From: an uncultured Anaerolineae bacterium
Lineage (GTDB): Bacteria; Chloroflexota; Anaerolineae; J036; Brachytrichaceae
Reading direction: 5' to 3'
DNA length: 52,078 nucleotides
Assembly: GCA_937927775.1 (NCBI GenBank)
Contig: CALBEF010000013.1
Coordinates: 1 to 52,078, forward strand
Position numbers and translations under genes: made by a program
Shown: positions 32,051 through 43,246 of the stretch, piece after piece
Position numbering within the stretch: the stretch's first letter is position 1
Layout: each line of letters opens with the position of its first letter
The notes under the pieces: generated by a model
The model's input: the letters and a program-made list of their open reading frames with translations, nothing else
Database searches by the model: none
Told to the model about the DNA's origin: nothing

Positions 32051-34150
32051 CATTTCGGCGTCTGCGCTGTCCGCAGGGGAAGCCGGGCTGTTCTTAAGCT
32101 CGCGCTCGCGCGCCTCGCGTTCCATGTCCATGACAATGCGCGCCACCTCTTCAAACGCGGCGCGCTGTTTGCGATACAGGTCGCTCTCGCTCATCACGAG
32201 CTTGCGCGCCACATCGCGCACGCGCTGGCCCTGGATGATTTTCATTTCCAGGATGTTGTACAGCAACCACTCGGCGGCCGTCATACTGCGCGCGCCATCG
32301 GGCTTGAGGCGCTCGATCGCGTCAGTCAGCACGGCCCGCAGGGCGCGCGTGGCGTTGCCGTTGTTGGCCTGCATGGCATCGGTGACGATCTTCAGATTCA
32401 TCAGCGGCGAGTTGGCCAGCCTGGGGCCGCCCCAGTAATGGCTGAGCGCATCGCGCACAAGATGGGTGAAGTCATCATAGCCTTCAGGCGCCAGTTCAAA
32501 ATCCTGCACAGTGGGAGCAGCCGGGTTGCGCGTTTCAGCCATGCGGCGCTGCATGTCCTCGGCCTCAGGAATGATGCGCTCCAGCGCCTCGAACGCGCGC
32601 TGCTGCTTGATGGCGTCCTCCAGCGCGCGAGCGGTCTGATCCACGAGCAACGCCACACCCTGTCGCTCTTCATCCGTCAGGTCAGGCGCGCGGGCAACCA
32701 GGCCGATAACACCCAGGATTGCCGGCCCGCCGCTGTTGGCGCTGTCCTCTGTCGCGCCGTTCGCCTCAGCGATCCGCTCCCCGGCGCCACTGTCACGTTC
32801 GCGGGCGCGCAGGGGAATCAGCCAGTACTCGTTCCACTGGATAAAGTCGTGCTCCAGCTCGAACGCGCCCAATGCTTCACGCTGAGTCTCGCCGACAAAC
32901 GCGGGCGGGCGCGGGCCGGATGCGGACGCGCCGGCCACAGGCGGCTTGCCATTGGCGCGATGCAGCGCGGAGCGCACCGCGTCAGGCGGCGCCAGTTGGC
33001 TCAGATCGACATTGCCGATCGACACCAGCAACGGCTCGTTGTCGCCGGCTGTGACGATCTGCATGATGAAGGCCGTGCGCGCGCGCAGGAGATCGCACAG
33101 CGCGGCCAGGATGTTCTCGAGAAACCGGGTCAGGTCAGAAACCGTCATCAGCCGCTCGCTGAATTGCTGCAGGCGCCTGACCTCGCCGGCGTCGTCGCCG
33201 GCAATCAGCCGGTCGAGGGTGGGCTGAAGCGTGACGATGAAAAGTTGCGTCAATAAAATGATGGTGGCGGCGGCAACCAGGCCGACGATCTCGCCGGGCA
33301 ATCCGAACCACTTCTCAATGCGGGTGCTCAGCGCCAGCGCCGTGATAACCATCGCCGCCAGCAATGGCCCGCGAATCAGGTACTTGATCAGACGTCGCTT
33401 GATGACGCGATCGGGCGCGCTGGCCCCGTAATAGGCGACGGTGTAGCCCATGAAGGTAATGGCCGCGCCGACACCCATGTTGACCAGCAGAATCACCGAC
33501 CAGGGAATGAGCAATGGAAGCCCCAGCGGCCAGCCGACGGGCAGGAGGTAAGGAAACGTGCCCAGCACCGGCGCGGGGAAAGCCAGCGCAAAGTAGGTCA
33601 TGCGACGCTTACTGGTGGCTGTGAGCGAGCGTCGGCGCGCTTCGATGACATTGTAAACCGCCCAGCCCAGGCTCCCGAAGTAGTACAGCGTGAACGGGAA
33701 GAACAGCGGCCCCGGCGTCAGGTGTTGCAGGTCAGAGTCGGTCATGGCCGGCGTCGCCACCAGGGAGGTGAACGCGACCAGCATAAAGACAACCAGCCCG
33801 GCCGCATAGCCGGCGCGCGCCGCAATCCGGCGCGTGGGAGAAATATCGCCCGTCGCGCTCAGGAGTGTGTCAGACAGGCTGAGCGCAGCGGCAGGGATGA
33901 AGGCGATGCCAATCCATTGCAGACGCAGCCAGAGGTGCGGCGGCGGCGTGGAAATCTGGGCCAGCAGGTCGCCCAGATACGTGCCGATCAAACACGCCAG
34001 CAGCGCAGCATAGGAGCGGGCGATGCGGCTGCGCCGATTGTATAGCCCGATGTAGACGATGAGCGCAAACGCGGTGATGAGGATGCCCGTGGTGACGATG
34101 CGATTCAGCAACGTCACGCCGCCCAGGATATTGTTCAGCAGGTCAGCCAT
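32048..34150 (-). CDS. membrane-anchored GAF and helix-turn-helix protein
   Basis: A 700-residue protein with an unusual layout. Residues about 1-320 contain roughly nine hydrophobic helices resembling the 7TM N-terminal domain of some histidine kinases (for example LACLIGTYLGDLLAQI and LRLQWIGIAFIPAAAL). Residues about 330-520 look like a GAF-type sensor domain (SERLMTVSDLTRFLENIL to LLVDQTARALEDA). The last 130 residues are helical and hold a likely helix-turn-helix, QRVRDVARKLVMSESDLYRK. There is no kinase domain. It is probably a one-component membrane-bound regulator. The ATG at 34150 is preferred over a TTG further up. Confidence 0.7.
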   Translation of the reverse strand: MADLLNNILGGVTLLNRIVTTGILITAFALIVYIGLYNRRSRIARSYAALLACLIGTYLGDLLAQISTPPPHLWLRLQWIGIAFIPAAALSLSDTLLSATGDISPTRRIAARAGYAAGLVVFMLVAFTSLVATPAMTDSDLQHLTPGPLFFPFTLYYFGSLGWAVYNVIEARRRSLTATSKRRMTYFALAFPAPVLGTFPYLLPVGWPLGLPLLIPWSVILLVNMGVGAAITFMGYTVAYYGASAPDRVIKRRLIKYLIRGPLLAAMVITALALSTRIEKWFGLPGEIVGLVAAATIILLTQLFIVTLQPTLDRLIAGDDAGEVRRLQQFSERLMTVSDLTRFLENILAALCDLLRARTAFIMQIVTAGDNEPLLVSIGNVDLSQLAPPDAVRSALHRANGKPPVAGASASGPRPPAFVGETQREALGAFELEHDFIQWNEYWLIPLRARERDSGAGERIAEANGATEDSANSGGPAILGVIGLVARAPDLTDEERQGVALLVDQTARALEDAIKQQRAFEALERIIPEAEDMQRRMAETRNPAAPTVQDFELAPEGYDDFTHLVRDALSHYWGGPRLANSPLMNLKIVTDAMQANNGNATRALRAVLTDAIERLKPDGARSMTAAEWLLYNILEMKIIQGQRVRDVARKLVMSESDLYRKQRAAFEEVARIVMDMEREARERELKNSPASPADSADAEM

Positions 34151-34162
34151 CGCCCAATCCAA

Positions 34163-34732
34163 TCAGCGGATTCTATATGCGAAGAACAACGCGATGTCGC
34201 TGGCGCTGTAGTAATTGTCGGAATAGCCGGCCAGCCGGAAGCCGCGCGTCTGACAGAAGCGCGTGGCCGGGTAGTTCTTCGTCTGCACGTCCATGGTAAC
34301 ACTGTGCAGCCCGTCGGATTTTGCCTGGGCTGTGGCAGTCTTGAGCAACTGCGAAGCGATGCCGCGCCGGCGCAATGCCGGGGCCACAGCCAGACACGGA
34401 ATCCAGCCCGTGTTCTGCCAGGGCACCAGCGCGAGGCCGATGTAGCCCATCAAATCGGAGGCGCTGTCGCCGAGCGCCACCCACACGTGATCGCAGCGAT
34501 GCAAAATGCGGCGCAGCGTCCGTGCGTCATGCGGCCAGGGCACTTGCAGTTGCCGGGGCAGGCGGGCCAGCCGAAACGTGGCGGTGTACTCGCGCATGGC
34601 GGCCAGATCCCGGCTGCCGGTCTGGCGCGCCCCTGCCGGCCCGCTCATCTGCCAGACGTGGTCGGTCAGATAGCTGTGGTCGAGCGCCAGGATATTCTCG
34701 ACATCGGCAAGGTCAGCGGCGCGAATGTGCAT
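34163..34732 (-). CDS. GNAT family N-acetyltransferase
   Basis: A 189-residue GCN5-related acetyltransferase. The acetyl-CoA binding motif is in LAVAPALRRRGIASQLLKTATAQAK (the R/QxxGxG/A loop is RRRGIA), with the preceding strand WIPCLAV, and ends with NYPATRFCQTRGFRLAGYSDNYYS, typical of RimI-like enzymes. Acceptor unknown. It begins 4 bp after the upstream gene, if the ATG at 34732 is used (a longer start would overlap that gene by 17 bp), and ends 12 bp before the start of the membrane regulator, so the three probably form one operon. Confidence 0.85.
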   Translation of the reverse strand: MHIRAADLADVENILALDHSYLTDHVWQMSGPAGARQTGSRDLAAMREYTATFRLARLPRQLQVPWPHDARTLRRILHRCDHVWVALGDSASDLMGYIGLALVPWQNTGWIPCLAVAPALRRRGIASQLLKTATAQAKSDGLHSVTMDVQTKNYPATRFCQTRGFRLAGYSDNYYSASDIALFFAYRIR

Positions 34733-34736
34733 ACGT

Positions 34737-35612
34737 TCACTGTTGGATGACAATCGGGATCTGACAAATCGCGGCGATGTTGGAGTTGGCCTGAACCGTC
34801 ACCAGGCGAAAGGCGTACACGCCGGGCGGAATGGCGCTGAAGTTGAAATTGGAGAGCAGTTCTCCGTTCTGCACCGTGCTGTCGCCGCGCCCCATGAACG
34901 ACCACTGGACAGCCCCCGGCATGAGAATCTCCAGCTTGTAGAAGCCGCCGGCTTCCACGACGGCCGTGCCGCGCACCGTGTAAACGCCGGCAATGGTTTC
35001 ATTCGCCACCGGGCTATAGATCTGCGCGTCGGGGCTGCTGCAATCGATGGCGATCGATGGCGGCGCAGGCTCCTCGGGCGCGGGGGTCGGCAATTCGGTG
35101 GCAGTGGGTTGCGGGGCGGATGTCGGGGCAGGCGCCGGCTGCGCGTTTGGGTCGGCGGTGGACGGAGGCGGGGCCACAGGCGCATCCGGCCCGCCGGTGG
35201 TGGCAGTTGTATAGGCCGGCGCCGTCGCGCCATCCACGATGATGACGATGACAGTCGGCGGAACAGCCGCCTGGGTCATGTCGGCGGCGCTGATTTCAGC
35301 CGTGGGCATCGACGTGGCCGGCGCAACGCCATTGGGTGTCGCGTCCGAATCACCCAACAGCGAATTGGCGGTTCGGGCCGGCGCGAGCGCCGAAATGGCG
35401 AATACGACGCCCGCAGCCACGATGCACAACAGGGCCTTTAGCCAGGCGCCGACTGCGCGCGACATGACCGCGCTGCGTTCGAGTCGGAAGACGGCGCGCT
35501 GCAGCTCGCGCAGCGACGCCAGGCCGGTGAACACAAAATAGGCGCAGGCAATGCCGCACACGGCATACAGCACAGTAGCGTAGTTCTTGATGAGCTGGGG
35601 AATGATCTCCAT
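34737..35612 (-). CDS. membrane-anchored protein with Pro-rich linker and extracellular beta domain
   Basis: A 291-residue protein not assigned to a family. Two hydrophobic segments lie at about 12-32 (YAVCGIACAYFVFTGLASL) and 58-78 (ALLCIVAAGVVFAISAL). A linker rich in Pro, Ala and Thr follows to about residue 185 (TPAPEEPAPPS-type sequence). The C-terminal 100 residues (IDCSSPDAQIYSPVANETI to the end) look like an Ig-like beta domain that may bind a ligand; similar domains appear in Chloroflexota surface proteins. Two Cys in that domain could form a disulfide. It lies between the phosphorylase and the GNAT gene, same strand, 5 bp after the former. Confidence 0.6.
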   Translation of the reverse strand: MEIIPQLIKNYATVLYAVCGIACAYFVFTGLASLRELQRAVFRLERSAVMSRAVGAWLKALLCIVAAGVVFAISALAPARTANSLLGDSDATPNGVAPATSMPTAEISAADMTQAAVPPTVIVIIVDGATAPAYTTATTGGPDAPVAPPPSTADPNAQPAPAPTSAPQPTATELPTPAPEEPAPPSIAIDCSSPDAQIYSPVANETIAGVYTVRGTAVVEAGGFYKLEILMPGAVQWSFMGRGDSTVQNGELLSNFNFSAIPPGVYAFRLVTVQANSNIAAICQIPIVIQQ

Positions 35613-35617
35613 GTCAG

Positions 35618-36475
35618 CTATTCGCTGTCCGCTGTCATTCCTTTGAGCACACCGCGAATGATGGCGAGCAGCTTTGGCGCAATCACCTTGCCGGCCTGCA
35701 GCACCTCTTCGTGCGAAGGAGGCTCGCCCTCGTCCGCGCTCAGCCGCGCGACATTGGTGATGCCGCTGAAGCCGAGCACGCGCATGCCGGCATGTCGCGC
35801 CACGACGACCTCGTTGACCGTGGACATGCCCACCGCGTCGGCGCCGATAGCGCGCAAAAAGCGCACCTCGGCCGGCGTCTCGAAGGTCGGGCCGGACAGT
35901 CCCGCATACACGCCTTCCTTCAGATCAAGCCCTTCCCGGCGGGCCACGTCGGCGGCGCGCTGGCGCAGGCGCGGGTCATAGGCATTAATCATGTTGGGGA
36001 AGCGGGCGCCCAGCGAATCGACATTCGGGCCGATGAGGGGGTTGGCGCCGGTCAGGCCGAGCAGGTTGATATGGTCGGCAATGAGCATGACATCGCCGGC
36101 GTTGAAAGCGCGGTTGATGCCGCCGGCGGCGTTGGTGACAATCATGGTGTGCGCGCCCATGGCGCGGGCCACGCGCACCGGCAACGTCACCTGCCACAAC
36201 GGATAGCCCTCGTAGAAATGAACCCGGCCCTGCATGATCGCCACCGGCAGGCCGAACAGGTCGCCGATGACGAAGCGCCCGCCGTGGCCAGGCGCTGTCG
36301 AGCGGGCAAAGCCGGGCAGGTCGTGAAAGGGGATGCGAATGGCCCCCGACACTTCATCGGCCAGCGCGCCAAGCCCGCTGCCGAGCACCACGAGGACGCG
36401 CCAGGGCCGCTCTGACACGGCGCGCACGGCGCCGACAGCGCGCCCGATGATGTCGAGAAGTTCGGATTGGTTCAT
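35618..36475 (-). CDS. punA: purine nucleoside phosphorylase (trimeric type)
   Basis: A 285-residue enzyme that splits inosine and guanosine with phosphate to give the base and ribose-1-phosphate. Motifs: VLGSGLGALAD (phosphate loop, near residue 32), PGHGGRFVIG with the phosphate His, GRVHFYEGYP, TNAAGGIN, and GPTFETPAEVRFL with the base-site Glu. The usual MSTVPE is MSTVNE here, a minor change. The length fits the trimeric PNP/MTAP family. The gene starts the small operon leading to the Pro-rich protein and GNAT. Confidence 0.93.
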   Translation of the reverse strand: MNQSELLDIIGRAVGAVRAVSERPWRVLVVLGSGLGALADEVSGAIRIPFHDLPGFARSTAPGHGGRFVIGDLFGLPVAIMQGRVHFYEGYPLWQVTLPVRVARAMGAHTMIVTNAAGGINRAFNAGDVMLIADHINLLGLTGANPLIGPNVDSLGARFPNMINAYDPRLRQRAADVARREGLDLKEGVYAGLSGPTFETPAEVRFLRAIGADAVGMSTVNEVVVARHAGMRVLGFSGITNVARLSADEGEPPSHEEVLQAGKVIAPKLLAIIRGVLKGMTADSE

Positions 36476-36594
36476 GGCGTATTCAGTCCAGAATGGTTTG
36501 TTGCCGGACGGGCAACAGCGCGCTCACATGTGGACGATCATACGTGACACGCCCGGCATCGTCGCGCCGTCTGTCCGTCAGAGCAGATGACGCG

Positions 36595-38100
36595 CTAATG
36601 ACTCAAAGCGGCGATCGCGCGATCGAGCCGTTCCAGCGCGGCCTCGCGGCCCAGAATGGCAATCGTCCCAAACAAAGGCGGGGTGACGCTCTTTCCCGTG
36701 ACCGCATTGCGCACGATGGTGAACAACTGGGTGGGTTTGAGCTGCAACTCATCGCACAGCGCGCGCATGGCCGCCTCCATCGGTTTGTCATCGAACGCCG
36801 GCAGCGATTCGAGCGCGCGGCGAGCTTCCCGCAGCGCGTACAGCGACAGATGCTGTTCCATCTTCGGGCCGATCAGCGCGTCTTTGGGCGGCGTCGGAAT
36901 ATCCTGAAACAGGAAATCGATCAGCGGCGTCGCTTCGGTGAGCGTCTTCAGCCGCTCCTGGATGAGCGGCATGGCTCGCCTGAATCTGTCCTGCTTCTCC
37001 GGCGTGTCCAGAACGATCCCATCGCGCTCGACGAAGGGTTGCAGGCGCCGCGCCAGTTCATCGGGCGGCAGGCGACGGATATGCACGCCGTTCAGCCAGT
37101 CCAGTTTATCGTCGCTGAACACAGCCGGCGAACTGCCCACATGGTCGAGCGAGAACTTCTCGATCAACTCCTCGACTGTGAAGACATTCTGCTCGTCTCC
37201 GCCGCCCGGCGCCCAGCCCAGCAGCGCCAGAAAGTTGATAATCGCTTCGCGGATGTAGCCCTTGTCGCGCAAGTCGAACACGCTGGTGGCGCCGTGGCGC
37301 TTGCTGAGCTTCCTGCCGTCCTCGCCGCGCACATTTGGCACGTGGGCAAACAAAGGCGGCTCCCAGCCAAAGTACTGGTACAGCAGCAGGTGTTTGGGCG
37401 TGCTGGGCAGCCATTCGTCGGCGCGAATGGTGTGCGTGACGCCCTGGAGATGGTCATCCACAACCACCGCCAGATGATAGGTGGGATAGCCATCCGCCTT
37501 GAGCAACACCTGCTCATCAACCAGCGCGTTCTCGAAGGCGACATCGCCCTTGATGAGATCGTGAAAGCGCGTCACACCCTCGCGCGGCACACGCATACGA
37601 ATCACGTGCGGCTGATTTGGATCGATGTCGGTTCGCAGGCGCATATGCTCGCGGAAGAGGAATGTCTCGCGCCGCGCTTCGGCTTCCTTGCGCATGCGAT
37701 CGAGTTCTTCCGGCGTTTCGTTGGCGCGATAGGCGTGGCCGCGCTCGATCAGCCATTCAGCCCACTGCTTGTAGAGCGGCAGGCGCTGCGATTGGACGAA
37801 CGGGCCGGGGATGCCGCGATAACTGCCATCTTCCAGCGCGCCGGGGTAATCCTCATCGGTCTTCATCTGGCGGAGCATGGCATGGTCCGGCCCGCCGTCC
37901 AGCTCGATGCCGAGCCAGTCGAAGGTTTCGAGAATGCGCCGGCCCGAACCCGGCACATAGCGGCGCTGATCGGTGTCTTCGAGGCGGATGAAGAATTGCC
38001 CGCCGGCGTGTTTGGCTGCCAGCCACGAAAACAGCGCCGTGCGAACGCCGCCAATGTGCAGTTCGCCGGTGGGCGATGGAGCGAAGCGGGTGCGCACCAT
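36595..38100 (-). CDS. gltX: glutamyl-tRNA synthetase
   Basis: A 501-residue class I synthetase that charges tRNA-Glu. The HIGH-like motif is RFAPSPTGELHIGGVRTA at the start, and the KMSKS-like loop is GRKLSKRHGATSV near residue 255. The C-terminal helical anticodon-binding domain is of bacterial type. The ATG at 38100 begins the conserved VRTRFAPSPTG strand and avoids an overlap with ndk. It lies 1 bp after ndk. A GlnRS gene in the same window suggests that this GluRS need not misacylate tRNA-Gln. Confidence 0.95.
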   Translation of the reverse strand: MVRTRFAPSPTGELHIGGVRTALFSWLAAKHAGGQFFIRLEDTDQRRYVPGSGRRILETFDWLGIELDGGPDHAMLRQMKTDEDYPGALEDGSYRGIPGPFVQSQRLPLYKQWAEWLIERGHAYRANETPEELDRMRKEAEARRETFLFREHMRLRTDIDPNQPHVIRMRVPREGVTRFHDLIKGDVAFENALVDEQVLLKADGYPTYHLAVVVDDHLQGVTHTIRADEWLPSTPKHLLLYQYFGWEPPLFAHVPNVRGEDGRKLSKRHGATSVFDLRDKGYIREAIINFLALLGWAPGGGDEQNVFTVEELIEKFSLDHVGSSPAVFSDDKLDWLNGVHIRRLPPDELARRLQPFVERDGIVLDTPEKQDRFRRAMPLIQERLKTLTEATPLIDFLFQDIPTPPKDALIGPKMEQHLSLYALREARRALESLPAFDDKPMEAAMRALCDELQLKPTQLFTIVRNAVTGKSVTPPLFGTIAILGREAALERLDRAIAALSH

Positions 38101-38101
38101 A

Positions 38102-38557
38102 TCACTCCGTGAGCCAGCCATCGCCAGCGCGCTCGTAGCTCAGCAGCTCCTCCGGCTTGAAGTACAGGTTGATTTCGCGCTCGGCCGTCTCGGGCTTGTC
38201 TGAGCCGTGGACGATGTTGCGCGAGATGTTCAGGCCGAAGTCGGCGCGGATCGTGCCGGGTTGGGCATTCAGCGGATTGGTCGCGCCCATCGTTGCCCGC
38301 GCCGCCGCGATGGCGTCGGGGCCTTCCAGAACCATGACGACCACCGGCGCGGAGGTCATGTACTTGACCGTGCCCTCGTAGAATGGCTTGCCCCTGTGTT
38401 CGGCGTAGTGCTCCTCGGCCAGCGCGCGCGAGATGCGCATCAGCTTGAGGCCGGCGATCCGCAATCCGCGAGACTCGAACCGCGCGATCACCCGGCCCAC
38501 CAGCGCGCGCTGCACGCCGTCGGGTTTGACAATGATGAGAGTGCGCTCAATTGCCAT
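38102..38557 (-). CDS. ndk: nucleoside diphosphate kinase
   Basis: A 151-residue enzyme that transfers the terminal phosphate between nucleoside triphosphates and diphosphates. The catalytic His is in NIVHGSDKPETAEREI (near residue 118), with the start ERTLIIVKPDGVQRALVG and GATNPLNAQPGTIRADFG as hallmarks. Full length and intact. It precedes gltX by 1 bp, so the two are probably co-translated. Confidence 0.96.
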   Translation of the reverse strand: MAIERTLIIVKPDGVQRALVGRVIARFESRGLRIAGLKLMRISRALAEEHYAEHRGKPFYEGTVKYMTSAPVVVMVLEGPDAIAAARATMGATNPLNAQPGTIRADFGLNISRNIVHGSDKPETAEREINLYFKPEELLSYERAGDGWLTE

Positions 38558-38613
38558 GCTTCTCCTTTGACTTGCTCATAAAGTCCGCCAGCCGATGAGA
38601 TTGCCGGCGGCCA

Positions 38614-40281
38614 TCAGGATTTCAGCTTCAACGCCCGTTGATAGGCGGCCAGCGCCGCGCTTACATCGCCTTTGCGCGCGTAGATCTGACCCAGCAGGGT
38701 GTGGAATTCCGGCACATCGGGATAAGCGTGTGTTGCCGCGTCCAGATCGGCAAAGACATCGTCCAGCTTTCTGCCGGCTGTCACGAGCTGACCGTAGTAA
38801 TACGCCGCCCGATCGTACTCTGCCGCGGCCATAGCGCGGCGCGCCAATGATAGCAAATGTTCTGCCGACGCTTTTGCTTTGCGCGGCCGGGCTTTGCTCC
38901 TGGCGCCCGGTCGCGCGGCCGGCTTGTCGGCGCTGTGTTCAGCAGCGCTGTCCCGGGCCACAGGCGCAACGGGCGCCGACAGCTCCGCGCCGGCGGGGCT
39001 GCTCTGGGCAGCAGTCGCTGCGGGCGCTGCCTCAGCCGGCTGGGCCGGCTCGACAGGTTGCCATTCCAGCGGCGTCAAGCTCACCCCGACCTCTGGCACA
39101 GGGAGCGGGGCCATGCGGGTAAATCCAGTTGTTGCCTGCGCGGCTGCATGGCTGATCGCGTCATCGTCAGCAGGAGCAATCGTCTCCCAGTCCGATTCAC
39201 TGAGCGGCCGGCTCTGCTCGCGCATCCCGCTGAGCCAGGCCGGCAACGGCCCATCGCCATCGTTGTCACCGCCGGCAACTTCAGCCTGCGGTACTGCGTC
39301 GTGTTCGCCGCCCGGCTGCCAATCAAGCGGGGACGGCGGGAAGATAACCTGGGCAGCGCCGGCTGTGATGCCGGCGGACGCCGTCCTCTGCGCGGCCACC
39401 TCATCGTGGGAAACAGCATTGTCCAACGCCGGGCCGGCTGTCGATGCGATCAACTGATCCACCCATGCCGAACGATCGCGCTCGTCTTCATCAGGTTTGA
39501 CAGACGCTTCATGTCGGGCGATATCAATCAGCGCCGGCACGTCCTGCACCGGCACGGGCGAGTGATCGCCGAGCCAGGCGGCTGTCTCTCGGAAATCGGG
39601 GTCGAGCCGGGCTGCCGCGCGCCGATAAGCCGCGCTCATGCCGGTCGAACCGATATGCGACCACAACGCATAGAGGATGACGCTGGCGTTCAGACAATCA
39701 GGCTGCGTGTCAAGAATGGTCTGGCACAGTTCGACGGTTGTAACGCGCAGGCCGGCGCGCCACAGCATTTCGGCCAGGATCACTTGCAGGTCTGCGCGGT
39801 CGGGGGCGGCATCGAGCATGGCGCGCAGGTCAGCGATAGCCTGATCGATGAAGCCGGCTGCGAAACGCTGGCGAAGGCGCAACACACGGCCGGCCCCGCT
39901 GACATCGCCGCCGGCCTCTCGCACCAGGCGCGCGGCATCGACATGGCCCGTGTCGTGATCCAGCAACTGCCGGGCGGTGAGGATGGCCTCGCGCTTGTGG
40001 CCGAAACGCAACTGGCAGCGCATGAGGCCGGCCAGGGACTGCGCGTCGGCCGGAGTAATTTCGAGGACGCGCGAATAGTCCTGAGCGGCGCGCGTCGTCT
40101 CGCCCATGGCCTGCAATGCGCGCGCCCGGACGCTCAACACGCGCACCGCGTCTGGATAAGAGGATAATAAGTCATCGCAACGCGCAACTGCCTGGGCGTA
40201 TTCGGCGGCAGTGAGCCATTCGACCGCTTCGTTCAAAGCCGCGTTCAGGGTGAGAGAGTTCAGATCGCTCATCGGCATCAT
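38614..40281 (-). CDS. TPR-repeat protein
   Basis: A 555-residue protein with tetratricopeptide repeats at the N terminus (about 10-220, such as AEYAQAVARCDDLLSSYPDA and TTRAAQDYSRVLEITPADAQ) and at the C terminus (about 465-550, such as DVSAALAAYQRALKLKS). Between them is a 200-residue low-complexity region rich in Ala, Pro, Glu and Asp. It probably scaffolds protein contacts. No catalytic domain or membrane segment. Divergent from the methyltransferase gene, 17 bp apart; there is space for no more than overlapping promoters. Confidence 0.8.
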   Translation of the reverse strand: MMPMSDLNSLTLNAALNEAVEWLTAAEYAQAVARCDDLLSSYPDAVRVLSVRARALQAMGETTRAAQDYSRVLEITPADAQSLAGLMRCQLRFGHKREAILTARQLLDHDTGHVDAARLVREAGGDVSGAGRVLRLRQRFAAGFIDQAIADLRAMLDAAPDRADLQVILAEMLWRAGLRVTTVELCQTILDTQPDCLNASVILYALWSHIGSTGMSAAYRRAAARLDPDFRETAAWLGDHSPVPVQDVPALIDIARHEASVKPDEDERDRSAWVDQLIASTAGPALDNAVSHDEVAAQRTASAGITAGAAQVIFPPSPLDWQPGGEHDAVPQAEVAGGDNDGDGPLPAWLSGMREQSRPLSESDWETIAPADDDAISHAAAQATTGFTRMAPLPVPEVGVSLTPLEWQPVEPAQPAEAAPAATAAQSSPAGAELSAPVAPVARDSAAEHSADKPAARPGARSKARPRKAKASAEHLLSLARRAMAAAEYDRAAYYYGQLVTAGRKLDDVFADLDAATHAYPDVPEFHTLLGQIYARKGDVSAALAAYQRALKLKS

Positions 40282-40298
40282 TATCCCGCAAAGACACC

Positions 40299-41363
40299 AT
40301 GACTGCCAAACCTGTCGTTCACCTGTGCGAGGCCGATGTGGCCGAAGGACTGGAGGAGATCGTCCGCCAGGAGCTGCGCGCGAAACTGGGCGCGCGCGTC
40401 ACGCTGCGGCGATTGCCGGCGGATCAGGAGCAGGCCGGCATAGTGCAGTTCACCTATAGCGGGGATGTGCGCGCGCTGCTCGGGTTGAAAACAGCGCAGG
40501 CCGTCTATCTGGTGAGGCGTTTCGCCGTGCCACGGCCAAAAGCCCTGCTGGGCGACGCGCACTTTCGCGCCGTGCTGTCGATGATTGCGCTGGCGCGCAG
40601 CGCGCAACCCGACGCCTATCAATCGCTCTACCTCAGCGCGGCCGGCTCGGATTCGAGCGTCATGACGCGGCTGAAACGCGAGTTGGCGCAGCGGGTGAAT
40701 CTGCCTGTGGCGGAGGCAGAGGGCGATCTGGTCATCCGGGTGCGGCCGGCGCGCGCAACCAGCCGAGAGGCCGGGGGATGGGAGGTGCTGGTGCGGCTGT
40801 CACCGCGCCCGCTGGCAACGCGCGCATGGCGGGTCTGCAATTTCGAGGGGGCGCTGAACGCGGCAGTGGCGCACGCGATGGCGCTGCTGACACAGCCCTC
40901 GGCGCAGGATGTGTTCCTGAATCTGGCGTGCGGGTCCGGCTCGCTGCTGATTGAGCGGCTGGCGTGGGGGCCGGCGCGGCTGGCGATGGGATGCGACATC
41001 AGCGCGGCGGCGCTGAATTGCGCGCGACAAAACCTGACGGCCAGCGGCTTCACAGCCGAGTTATGGCAGTGCGATGCGCGCGCATTGCCGCTGGCGAGCG
41101 GCAGCGTGGACGCGCTGTGCGCCGACTTGCCGTTCGGCCATCTGGTCGGGTCGCACGCGCAGAACGTGGCGTTATATCCGCGCATCCTCGACGAAGCGAC
41201 GCGAGTCGCCAGGCCGGGGGCGCGCTTTGCGCTTATCACGCACGAGGTGAGGCTGACCGAGTCACTGCTGGGCGCAAACTGCGCGTGGGCTGTTGACAGG
41301 GTGCTGCGGGTGGAACTGGGCGGTCTGTATCCGCGCATTTTTGTGTTGCGGCGCGCGGCGTAG
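40299..41363 (+). CDS. THUMP-type RNA guanine-N2 methyltransferase-like protein
   Basis: A 354-residue class I methyltransferase. The N-terminal half (1-165) resembles the THUMP-containing region of RlmKL/Trm14-type enzymes: [18 protein letters not shown], then [20 protein letters not shown]. The Rossmann domain has the SAM loop [14 protein letters not shown] (about 207-220), [17 protein letters not shown], and a motif [15 protein letters not shown] in place of NPPY, as in Trm14/Trm11-like tRNA enzymes. It is expected to methylate guanine in tRNA or rRNA. It precedes glnS by 62 bp on the same strand. Confidence 0.8.
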   Translation: MTAKPVVHLCEADVAEGLEEIVRQELRAKLGARVTLRRLPADQEQAGIVQFTYSGDVRALLGLKTAQAVYLVRRFAVPRPKALLGDAHFRAVLSMIALARSAQPDAYQSLYLSAAGSDSSVMTRLKRELAQRVNLPVAEAEGDLVIRVRPARATSREAGGWEVLVRLSPRPLATRAWRVCNFEGALNAAVAHAMALLTQPSAQDVFLNLACGSGSLLIERLAWGPARLAMGCDISAAALNCARQNLTASGFTAELWQCDARALPLASGSVDALCADLPFGHLVGSHAQNVALYPRILDEATRVARPGARFALITHEVRLTESLLGANCAWAVDRVLRVELGGLYPRIFVLRRAA

Positions 41364-41425
41364 AACACCACGCTTGCGTGTTCTATAATCACGCCCAACC
41401 TGAACGGAAGAGAGCTTGCTGGATT

Positions 41426-43165
<1,740 letters not shown>

Positions 43166-43190
43166 CGAGTCAACCCTCCGAACAAAAGCA

Positions 43191-43228
43191 AAAAGCCGGC
43201 GTCAGCGTGACCGCTGACGCCGGCTTTT
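43191..43228. terminator. bidirectional terminator between glnS and the atp operon
   Basis: A perfect 14-bp stem AGCCGGCGTCAGCG (43194-43207) with its complement at 43212-43225, loop TGAC, extended by AAA/TTT pairs. A runs on the left and T runs on the right make it effective in both directions, closing glnS and the convergent atpFH unit. Confidence 0.92.
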
Positions 43229-43246
43229 CTGTACTCTGTGATCCGG

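Noticed and set aside
36493-38112. 539-codon plus-strand open frame
   Set aside because: Antisense to gltX, which is certain.
38857-40167. 436-codon plus-strand open frame
   Set aside because: Antisense to the TPR protein, whose repeats support the opposite strand.
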